The position numbers were made by a program, and so were the translations under genes. This document shows positions 1 to 5,577 of a stretch of DNA of 6,265 nt, one piece after another; position 1 is the stretch's first letter; every line of letters begins with the position of its first letter. The stretch is from Deltaproteobacteria bacterium (GTDB lineage Bacteria > Myxococcota_A > Polyangia > Polyangiales > Houyiibacteriaceae): positions 1 to 6,265 of the forward strand of contig JAPUKT010000177.1 of NCBI GenBank assembly GCA_027295555.1, written 5' to 3'. A model generated the notes under the pieces. It was not told where the DNA came from. It searched no databases and was given only the letters and a program-made list of their open reading frames with translations.

Positions 1-666
1 CTCAACGGGCACAATGCGAACCACCTCATCGTGTCGGCCAAAGCGCCTGGTGGCGTCACGCTCTTCGTCGAGCCGCGGGATGCAGACGGGCTCACCGTCA
101 CCGTTGCCAAGACGATCGACGGCCACAAGGCCGCGTTCATCAAGCTCGAGGATATTGCCGTCGGCCAGGACGCTCGGCTCGGCGAAGAAGGCTCCGGCGC
201 CGCCGTTCTGGTTCGGACGATGGACTACGCGGCGGCCGCGGCCGTCGCAGAGGCGGTTGGAATCGCCAACACCATGCTCCACATGACGATCGACTATCTC
301 GGCACACGCGAGCAGTTCGGCACCAAGATCGGTTCGTTCCAGGCCTTGCAGCATCGGGCCGTCGACATGTACGCCGAGGTCGAGCTCCTTCGTTCGATCT
401 CGATGGCCTCGATGGTGCGCGCCGACGAAGACGACGTTACCGAAAGGCGGCGCGATGTCTCGGCTGCCAAATATCAGCTCGCCACCGGCGGTATCTGGGT
501 CGCCCAGCAGTCGCTACAGCTTCACGGCGGCATCGGTGTCACCGACGAGCACGACATCGGGCTTTACTTCAAGCGGATGTACACCCTGAACGCCCTCTTT
601 GGCGACGAGGAACACCACGTAGCCCTTTTCGCCAACGACCCCGCGTTTGCCGAAGCCTCCGCCTAG
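1..666 (+). CDS. Acyl-CoA dehydrogenase, C-terminal part (5' end outside window)
   Basis: FAD-dependent acyl-CoA dehydrogenase, which would introduce an alpha-beta double bond into an acyl-CoA thioester. The frame is open from base 1, so the 221 visible residues are the C-terminal half: the end of the middle beta domain (about residues 1-55) and the C-terminal four-helix domain. Family landmarks seen are REQFGTKIGSFQALQHR (residues 103-119) and QLHGGIGV (173-180), the usual FAD and dimer contact motifs. The tail LFGDEEHH (199-206) resembles, from memory, the small subunit of pimeloyl-CoA dehydrogenase-like enzymes. Counting from GGxG, the position of the usual catalytic Glu of medium-chain enzymes holds Phe200, and the alternative isovaleryl-CoA dehydrogenase position holds Ala77. 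It may therefore be a non-catalytic or unusual subunit of a heteromeric enzyme. It converges on the minus-strand array and shares the CTAG stop with it. Family assignment is firm; substrate is unknown. Confidence 0.93.
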   Translation, partial: LNGHNANHLIVSAKAPGGVTLFVEPRDADGLTVTVAKTIDGHKAAFIKLEDIAVGQDARLGEEGSGAAVLVRTMDYAAAAAVAEAVGIANTMLHMTIDYLGTREQFGTKIGSFQALQHRAVDMYAEVELLRSISMASMVRADEDDVTERRRDVSAAKYQLATGGIWVAQQSLQLHGGIGVTDEHDIGLYFKRMYTLNALFGDEEHHVALFANDPAFAEASA

Positions 667-1292
667 GGGCGCTTAGGGGACTGTCCCTTTTTCAGTGCGG
701 AGTAGGCTCGGATTACGGGTTCCATGGAGAGCTCGAAGCCGAGGCATCGAAAGTCGAGGATTTCGAGGTAGATGCCGTGCTCTTGGCGGGCGTCGAAATA
801 TCGGAAGTCGATTGTGAGCGCGGGGCGGAGCGACATTCCCCCACGTACGACGGTGCGGTACCCGGCGCCTTCGAGCCTCGCGGAGATCTCGTTCATGCCG
901 GTTTGGTAAATCCCGACGTGATGGAAGGCGATGTCGGTGTCTAGTAGCGCCCGCGCGTAATGCTCGGTGCCTTCTCCGGGGCCCAAGAACTCGATCTGCG
1001 CGTCTCCGGCGTAGCCGAGCGCGAACTCGAGCCTGCAATCGCGTCGAAGCTCGCCTTCTTCGATCCAGTTGGGGGCGGCCAGCTTGGTGTGCAGGAAAGG
1101 TCCGGCTCCGAACGCTTCGGCGCGGCGAACGCAGGCCGCGACATCGCGGCACGCGATTCCGTACTGTTGCGGAAACCTGAGCCCCAAGCGGTAGAAGAAC
1201 TCGCGAGGGAGCCGCTCTTCGATGTGTGGGATAGACAAGTCGTCGAGGACTCGGCTCAGAACGTGATTCGTCATGAGGACTTTGGGATTCAT
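663..1292 (-). CDS. VOC-superfamily (glyoxalase/epimerase/dioxygenase fold) protein
   Basis: A 209-residue protein with two beta-alpha-beta-beta-beta modules typical of the vicinal oxygen chelate superfamily, which uses a divalent metal for isomerisation, epimerisation or ring cleavage. Module 1 starts at QQYGIACRD (residues 42-50) and ends at AQIEFLGP (98-105). Module 2 starts at FHHVGIYQTG (123-132) and ends at GIYLEILDF (173-181). The inferred metal ligands are Gln43, Glu101, His125 and Glu177, the same Q-E-H-E set as human glyoxalase I, so the metal site looks intact. About 38 N-terminal residues precede the first module. The ATG at 1290-1292 lies 5 bases after the epimerase stop. No strong ribosome binding site is visible, so re-initiation by ribosomes leaving the upstream gene is likely; an in-frame ATG seven codons in (1274) is the alternative. 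The last residues (KKGQSPKRP) are encoded by the palindrome and may be acquired. Last gene of the array; substrate unknown. A methylmalonyl-CoA epimerase-like role is possible but unproven. Confidence 0.82.
   Translation of the reverse strand: MNPKVLMTNHVLSRVLDDLSIPHIEERLPREFFYRLGLRFPQQYGIACRDVAACVRRAEAFGAGPFLHTKLAAPNWIEEGELRRDCRLEFALGYAGDAQIEFLGPGEGTEHYARALLDTDIAFHHVGIYQTGMNEISARLEGAGYRTVVRGGMSLRPALTIDFRYFDARQEHGIYLEILDFRCLGFELSMEPVIRAYSALKKGQSPKRP
675..692 (+). terminator. Possible small intrinsic terminator / REP-like palindrome after the acyl-CoA dehydrogenase
   Basis: Eight bases after the plus-strand stop, AGGGGA (675-680) can pair with TCCCTT (684-689) across a 3-base loop, with one G-T pair, and is followed by further T to 692. 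The core GGGACTGTCCC (677-687) is an almost perfect palindrome around a central T. The U-tract is on the correct side only for the plus-strand gene. On the minus strand the hairpin lies inside the 3' end of the VOC gene. The stem is short, so termination is plausible rather than shown. Confidence 0.35.
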
Positions 1293-1297
1293 CGGCG

Positions 1298-2335
1298 TCA
1301 GAAGTAGCTCTTGGCAGCCTGGATGCCTCGGCGAATCGTCGTGATCGCGCGATACGCGTCGGGCACGCGGGGTGGCTTGCTTTCCGCGGCGGCTTGGTGT
1401 CGCGAGTGGGCCAGGATCACAGGGCTGAGTCCAGGTCCGATTCGCTTAAGCAGGTGGCGCGCCGGACCGAGCTCCCTCCTCACCTCCTCCAGGTAGGACT
1501 GCAGGTCGCGCCGCTGATAGTCGAGAATCGCCTGGCTCTCTTCCGAGTTCACCCAGTCGGTCAAAAAGAGCGCGTCACCGAAGGCGGACCGCGGAACTGT
1601 TGGCAAGCCCACTGCGTCGAAGACCATGTTCAGCCATTCGCGGTAGCGGTAACGATTGTGCGCCCCGCCGCCGAGCAGGAGCGTCCTGCCGACGACTTGG
1701 TCGGTGACGACGAGCGAGTTCACCAGCCCGAGCGCCTGATCCTTCGGGTGCGTAAACTCGACGCGTGTGTCCGGATGCATATCGAAGACGAACGGCGAAA
1801 GGGCCCCAAGGGTGACCGGTGGCGTCATTGCGATGCGGAAGATCACGGTATCGAGGCTCGACCCTCGAACCATTACCTCGCACTCCGCCTTTTGGCGCGT
1901 GTAGTTGTCGCTCGGCGAGATCTCTTCATCTGCGCGGCGCGGCCCCTCGACTTCGTTGTTGCGCCCCCAAATGGCCGCGGTCGACGTGAAGGTCAGGCGC
2001 GGGGGACTCGGCTGCGTTTCGCACGCCGCGATGATCGAACGTGTGGCCACCACGTTGACCGAGTACCCAAGCGCCTGATCGACGTCGGTGGCGGGGGGGA
2101 CGATGGCGGCGAGATGGATCACGTGATCCATGCCGGACACGACATCGGCGACCAGGGATTCGTTGCAGATGCTGCCAAAGCACATGTCGACCTGAGCCCC
2201 CCAACGTGCCGCCGTCTTTCGCTTCTTCGACGTGTCGAGGTCGATCCCGCGGACTGCGTAGCCGCGTTGCACGAGCAGATCGACGACATTCGCGCCGATG
2301 TTTCCACACGACCCGGTGACCAGAACCCGTTTCAT
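1298..2335 (-). CDS. NAD-dependent epimerase/dehydratase (extended SDR)
   Basis: A 345-residue extended short-chain dehydrogenase/reductase, a cytosolic enzyme class that oxidises, epimerises or dehydrates nucleotide sugars or reduces ketones. The N-terminal Rossmann motif is VTGSCGNIGANV (residues 6-17). Asp32 and Asp34 at the end of strand 2 suggest NAD(H) rather than NADP(H). Next come HLAAIVPP (74-81), a Ser/Thr-rich TFTSTAAIWG (115-124) with the presumed catalytic Ser118 or Thr119, and the YxxxK pair Tyr145-Lys149 in NYTRQKAE. The C-terminal substrate lobe ends in a basic tail of roughly 45 residues (after about residue 298) with no motif I recognise. The ATG overlaps the aminotransferase stop as ATGA (2332-2335) and has AAGGA six bases upstream. 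A run of seven G at 2093-2099 lies inside the gene, but the family motifs on both sides are in frame, so it is not a frameshift. It could be a nucleotide-sugar epimerase or a 3-beta-HSD-like dehydrogenase; the sequence does not decide. Confidence 0.9.
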   Translation of the reverse strand: MKRVLVTGSCGNIGANVVDLLVQRGYAVRGIDLDTSKKRKTAARWGAQVDMCFGSICNESLVADVVSGMDHVIHLAAIVPPATDVDQALGYSVNVVATRSIIAACETQPSPPRLTFTSTAAIWGRNNEVEGPRRADEEISPSDNYTRQKAECEVMVRGSSLDTVIFRIAMTPPVTLGALSPFVFDMHPDTRVEFTHPKDQALGLVNSLVVTDQVVGRTLLLGGGAHNRYRYREWLNMVFDAVGLPTVPRSAFGDALFLTDWVNSEESQAILDYQRRDLQSYLEEVRRELGPARHLLKRIGPGLSPVILAHSRHQAAAESKPPRVPDAYRAITTIRRGIQAAKSYF

Positions 2336-3684
2336 GAAATTTCCTTCGCAAGCTGCGCGAGGGCGAAATGAAATGCTGCGATACTCTTCTCAATGTCGGC
2401 ATCGGTGTGGGCCGCGGAAATGAAGAACTTCTCCGCAGCTTTCAACACACCCTGCCGAAGAAGAAGATCCGACAGGCGGATGTTCTTGTAGAAGTCGGAT
2501 AGCTTCGCAGAGCGGTGGTCGAAAGGCTCTCCTTCCGTGAACCAAATCTCGAACACGCTCGGGATGCCGGTGACCGTTGCTTCGATGCTTGAGGTTGCGA
2601 TCGCATCGCGTAGGCCCGCCATGAGCCTGGCTCCGACCTCTTCGATGCGCTCGTACACCCCTGGCTTCTCGAGCTCGGAAATCACGGCGCATGCCACACC
2701 TGCAGACACCGGGTTCGAGGAGAACGTTCCGGTCTGCATCGAGTAGGGCAACATTTGCAGGCGGCGCCTCGGGTTTGCGATCGCCATGATGTCCTCACGG
2801 CCGCAGAGCACGCCGAGGGGCATGCCTCCGCTGATCGCCTTTCCGAGCGCACACAAATCGGGCGTCACGCCGTACACCTCTTGTGCGCCACCGAGCCCCA
2901 TGCGAAAGCCTGTGACGACCTCGTCGAAAATCAGGGGGATGTCGTAGTTGGCCGTGATCTCCCGAACCCCCTCGAGGAACCCTGGCTTGGGTGGAAACGT
3001 GCGTTGCACGGGCTCGATGATCACACCGCCGATCTCATCATGATGCTTGGCGATGATCTCCGCTGTCGCCTGAAGGTCGTTGAAGGGGGCGATCAGCACT
3101 TGGTCGTTCAGCACGCTCGGGATGCCGTAGCTATTCGGGATGGCTTTGGGGAATGGTGGCATCCCCATCGTCCACTGATTGCTCATCAGCGCGTAGTCGT
3201 GCATCCCGTGGTAAGCGCCCTCGAATTTCAGGATCTTATCGCGCTTTCGGTATATGCGGGCGAGGCGCAATGCAAAGAACGTCGCCTCGCTGCCGCTGTT
3301 GTGAAGGCTCACCATCTCTGCGCAGGGGACGTGCTCGATGATCTTCTTGCCCAAGGCGACGGCGTTCTCGTTGATGACCAAGAACGACGTGCCGTTCTTC
3401 GGGATGGTTTCGAGGGCATGCAGCACCGCCGGGTGCGCGTGGCCGAGGATGTGCGGACCGGAGCCGAGCATATAGTCGATGTATTCGTTGCCGCTGGCGT
3501 CCCAGATGTGGCTTCCCTTTGCTCGGCCGGCGCAGAAGTTGAGATCTCCATCGAAGGTGAGACATCGCGTGCCGGTCGGGAAGATCCGCTCGGCGTCCTC
3601 GATGAGGCGTTGCTCCTCTGGCGTTCGTCGGATCACCATGCCCTCCTCAACGGGCGGATGCTCTTCGTGCGCTGGTTCGGTCAC
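2332..3684 (-). CDS. Class III PLP-dependent aminotransferase, glutamate-1-semialdehyde aminomutase-like
   Basis: A 450-residue fold-type I PLP enzyme that moves an amino group between an amine or amino acid and a carbonyl. Motifs from the GTG start are: NSGSEAT (129-135) and GAYHG (156-160) around the cofactor; IIEPV (222-226); IFDEVVTGFR (252-261) with Asp254 expected to pair with the PLP ring nitrogen; LGKAISGGMPLG (280-291) with Lys282 as the Schiff-base lysine; and TGTFSSNP (318-325). AAHTDADI near residues 424-431 is a typical GSAM-family tail. Length fits the family. The GTG at 3684 is chosen because AAGGAG lies exactly six bases upstream and GTGA overlaps the sulfotransferase stop. 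The frame stays open to 4281, but that extension is Arg/Pro-rich shadow sequence inside the sulfotransferase gene. Its place among sulfotransferase and dehydrogenase genes, with no heme genes nearby, argues against a housekeeping hemL role. The substrate is probably a ketone made by a neighbouring dehydrogenase (inference). Confidence 0.93.
   Translation of the reverse strand: MTEPAHEEHPPVEEGMVIRRTPEEQRLIEDAERIFPTGTRCLTFDGDLNFCAGRAKGSHIWDASGNEYIDYMLGSGPHILGHAHPAVLHALETIPKNGTSFLVINENAVALGKKIIEHVPCAEMVSLHNSGSEATFFALRLARIYRKRDKILKFEGAYHGMHDYALMSNQWTMGMPPFPKAIPNSYGIPSVLNDQVLIAPFNDLQATAEIIAKHHDEIGGVIIEPVQRTFPPKPGFLEGVREITANYDIPLIFDEVVTGFRMGLGGAQEVYGVTPDLCALGKAISGGMPLGVLCGREDIMAIANPRRRLQMLPYSMQTGTFSSNPVSAGVACAVISELEKPGVYERIEEVGARLMAGLRDAIATSSIEATVTGIPSVFEIWFTEGEPFDHRSAKLSDFYKNIRLSDLLLRQGVLKAAEKFFISAAHTDADIEKSIAAFHFALAQLAKEIS
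2342..2346 (-). promoter_or_regulatory. Ribosome binding site of the epimerase gene
   Basis: AAGGA on the minus strand, six bases before the ATG at 2335, inside the last codons of the aminotransferase gene. It supports the ATGA-overlap start and coupled translation. Confidence 0.7.
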
Positions 3685-4892
3685 GCGGCTCTCCTTTTCT
3701 TTTCGAGGACCCGCGGGAACCGCTCGAGGTAGCCCGAGTAGCGTTCGTGCACTTGCGTGGGCGATCGCCCGAAGTCGTCGCGTTCGTAGTTGTGCGTGCC
3801 GAACTGACCCGGCTTGTGGGTGTCCCTCCACGCCGCCAGGGCCGTCTTCGCGCGCTCCGAAAACGGCTGTTCGAAGCGCTCGTACGCCTTGGCCACCTCC
3901 CCGATCGGGTCCGTCATGAAGTCGTTGAAGTAAATGTCGTGGAACTGGTGCTCCCGGCGTTTTCGGAGCTCTATTCCGAGGTCGACTGCCCGTGCCCAGG
4001 CTTCCTCTTGCTCGAGCGCGATGCGAGGCCGATCCGGGGTCTTCTCGAAGAGTGACCGGAAGTGCGCGCACAGGCTCACGTACGACGGCAACACATCCGT
4101 TGGGTCGCGGTGCGTCCAGATGATGCAGGCGTCGGGATACGTTTCGAGCAGTGCGTCGAGGTTTCGGAGGTGCACCGGGTATTTGAACAGCCAGCGGGTA
4201 TCGGGCTCGTACGACCCGATCAGTTGCATCGTGCGCTTGTGCAACGCGTAGGTCTCGCGGTGGACCGTGTTGGCATACCATTCTGAGTACGTTGGCACCG
4301 TCGAGACGACCTCGAACCGGTCGTCGCTGAATCCGAGCCCGAGAATGCGACCCGACTCATCGGGCCCTTCGGCCTTCATGTAATGAATCGCCTCGAGCAT
4401 GCTCTTGCCGGCTCGGTACATCATGTCGAGCTCGATGCGCGCATGCTGGAAGTCCGTGACGGCGTCCCAATAGGCACGCGGAGGGCGTGGTTGCGGGTGC
4501 AGGCCCAGCCAGTATTGGAGGCACTGCATGTCCGGGTTCGCGCCCATCAGGTAGTGAAGGGCGGTGCTGCCGGTCCGTACCATGCCGGTGATGATGATTG
4601 GCTGCCTGATCTCGATGTTTGCCGAGTTGGGGCGCATCTCGAACCATTGCTGGGTCCGCAGTCGGCTCGCGAGCAGGCCTACCGTTTGATAAGCCGCGAC
4701 CATCTTTCCGGTCCGGTGAAAGCGGGCTTCATGGTCGTACGAGTAGAGAAGCCGCCGTAGGCCTTCGAGATAGCTTGGGTCCCCGAAGTTGTCGTAGCCG
4801 TTGACGGCGCGGATGGCGACCTCGTGAAACTCCTGCTCTCGCGACATCCACGACGCCCGACTGAACGGGTTCCACTGTGCCAGGAAGCTCAT
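3681..4892 (-). CDS. Sulfotransferase family protein (Sulfotransferase_3-like)
   Basis: A 403-residue P-loop-like sulfotransferase, expected to transfer sulfate from PAPS to a hydroxyl or amino group of a small molecule or lipid. PIIITGMVRTGSTALHYLM (98-116) is the 5'-phosphosulfate loop. The usual family form is close to GLPRTGTT, so Val replaces Pro here while Arg106, Gly108 and Ser109-Thr110 are kept. IIWTHRDPTDVLPSYVSLC (257-275) is the 3'-phosphate-binding segment, with Arg262 and Ser270. The C-terminal GQFGTHNYERDDFG (362-375) matches a late family motif. No signal peptide or membrane segment is seen, so it should be cytosolic. The ATG at 4892 is preferred: it forms TGATG with the upstream stop and has GGAGG nine bases before it. 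An in-frame TTG at 4916 would add eight residues and lacks a comparable site. The 3' end overlaps the aminotransferase start by four bases. Many PF13469 members have no proven acceptor, so substrate and even sulfation itself are inferred. Confidence 0.9.
   Translation of the reverse strand: MSFLAQWNPFSRASWMSREQEFHEVAIRAVNGYDNFGDPSYLEGLRRLLYSYDHEARFHRTGKMVAAYQTVGLLASRLRTQQWFEMRPNSANIEIRQPIIITGMVRTGSTALHYLMGANPDMQCLQYWLGLHPQPRPPRAYWDAVTDFQHARIELDMMYRAGKSMLEAIHYMKAEGPDESGRILGLGFSDDRFEVVSTVPTYSEWYANTVHRETYALHKRTMQLIGSYEPDTRWLFKYPVHLRNLDALLETYPDACIIWTHRDPTDVLPSYVSLCAHFRSLFEKTPDRPRIALEQEEAWARAVDLGIELRKRREHQFHDIYFNDFMTDPIGEVAKAYERFEQPFSERAKTALAAWRDTHKPGQFGTHNYERDDFGRSPTQVHERYSGYLERFPRVLEKKRRAA
3691..3696 (-). 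promoter_or_regulatory. Ribosome binding site deciding the GTG start of the aminotransferase
   Basis: AAGGAG on the minus strand, six bases before the GTG at 3684. It is the best Shine-Dalgarno sequence in the window and excludes the much longer upstream open frame as the real N-terminus. Confidence 0.85.
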
Positions 4893-5551
4893 CAGCGGGG
4901 CCCTCCCGAAGGCCAAAGATAGCGTACGGCCGGCGTGAGGGCAGCGCGCGCCGTGCTAAGTGCCGCTTCCCTCGGGCCTCCTGGTAGTAGCCCGAGTTGC
5001 AGATCGATCGAGTCTTCGCTGACGCGAATGTCGTTGATGCACAGATAACTCGTCGCCGCGGCAACGGTTGCACGCACCATGTCGTCCTTCGCGAGCGCCG
5101 GAATGCGCATCAGGTCGATCACGACCGTCCGACCTTCCGCTTCCACGATGAAGTCGGGGAGGGACATCATGTTGCCCACGAGCGTAGCTGGATTCTGGGT
5201 GTCGATCATTCCATCGCGAATCGCTTCGGCAAGGGGTCCGGGCGCGTCGTCGGTCGTGGCTAGCTCGACCTCACTCAACGTGATTCGGATCGTCCGCTGC
5301 TCGCCTTCCACGTGCACCCCGTCCGCGTCGATTCGAGCTGCAAACGAGATCGGCGCCCCGAGCGCGTGGGCCTCTCCTCGGACGCGTAGGCCCGGGCTCG
5401 CCGCCTCGAGCGTGATCGTGGCCTTGCCAGACATCTGAGCGACCCGCGCGCGAAGGAGCGACAAAGGAATCGATATCCGGCCCGTGAGCGCGCTAGTGGC
5501 CAAGCGCAACGCAAGGGCCGGTTCCAAGCCTGTCTTTCGTGTCGAATTCAT
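4892..5551 (-). CDS. Hypothetical strand-rich protein of unknown function
   Basis: A 219-residue protein from ATG 5551 that I do not recognise. The first ~45 residues (starting MNSTRKTGLEPALALRLATS) look helical and mildly basic, without a convincing signal peptide or membrane helix. Residues ~45-100 alternate hydrophobic and polar positions with Gly turns (GLRVRGEAHAL, GVHVEGEQRTIRI), which suggests consecutive beta strands. The second half has an acidic segment (EVELATTDDAPGP), a predicted helix and strand (FIVEAEGRTVVIDLMRI), then DIRVSEDSIDLQLGLLPGG and a short basic end. The strand-rich build around a hydrophobic core could be a lipid- or ligand-binding fold of the TULIP/LmeA sort, but that is a weak guess. 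The ATG is chosen for AAGGTGG seven bases upstream; an open frame continues to 5680 but would overlap the SDR gene by about 100 bases. It follows the SDR stop by 26 bases, and its own stop overlaps the sulfotransferase ATG by one base (TGATG), so it is very likely expressed with these enzymes. Confidence 0.8.
   Translation of the reverse strand: MNSTRKTGLEPALALRLATSALTGRISIPLSLLRARVAQMSGKATITLEAASPGLRVRGEAHALGAPISFAARIDADGVHVEGEQRTIRITLSEVELATTDDAPGPLAEAIRDGMIDTQNPATLVGNMMSLPDFIVEAEGRTVVIDLMRIPALAKDDMVRATVAAATSYLCINDIRVSEDSIDLQLGLLPGGPREAALSTARAALTPAVRYLWPSGGPR
4902..4907 (-). promoter_or_regulatory. Ribosome binding site of the sulfotransferase gene
   Basis: GGGAGG on the minus strand, nine bases before the ATG at 4892 and inside the end of the upstream gene. 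It supports the TGATG-coupled start over the TTG at 4916. Confidence 0.7.
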
Positions 5552-5558
5552 GACGCAA

Positions 5559-5565
5559 CCACCTT
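5559..5565 (-). promoter_or_regulatory. Ribosome binding site of the hypothetical gene
   Basis: AAGGTGG on the minus strand, seven bases before ATG 5551, in the 26-base gap (5552-5577). It decides the start over the longer open frame running back into the SDR gene. The gap holds no terminator-like hairpin and is too short for a typical promoter plus leader. Confidence 0.7.
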
Positions 5566-5577
5566 CATGTAGGGGCT

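Noticed and set aside
2093..2099. Run of seven G that could signal a sequencing frameshift in the epimerase gene
   Set aside because: The HLAAIVPP motif spans it and both the upstream glycine motif and downstream YxxxK are in the same frame.
1394..2371. 325-codon plus-strand open frame antisense to the epimerase
   Set aside because: His/Arg/Val-rich translation with no family motif, opposite an intact extended SDR; explained by codon bias of the real gene.
2755..3732. 325-codon plus-strand open frame antisense to the aminotransferase
   Set aside because: The opposite strand carries unmistakable PLP-enzyme motifs; the plus-strand translation has no recognisable domain or good start and is a high-GC antisense shadow.
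3685..4281. N-terminal extension that would make the aminotransferase 649 residues long
   Set aside because: It lies wholly inside the sulfotransferase gene, is Arg/Pro-rich shadow sequence without family motifs, and the GTG at 3684 has a perfectly spaced AAGGAG and a GTGA overlap.
4893..4916. Upstream TTG start adding eight residues to the sulfotransferase
   Set aside because: The ATG at 4892 has GGAGG at good spacing and the TGATG coupling seen elsewhere in this operon; the TTG lacks both.
5548..5568. Six-codon minus-strand mini-ORF just before the hypothetical gene
   Set aside because: It overlaps the ribosome binding site itself and has no visible Shine-Dalgarno of its own; most likely chance.
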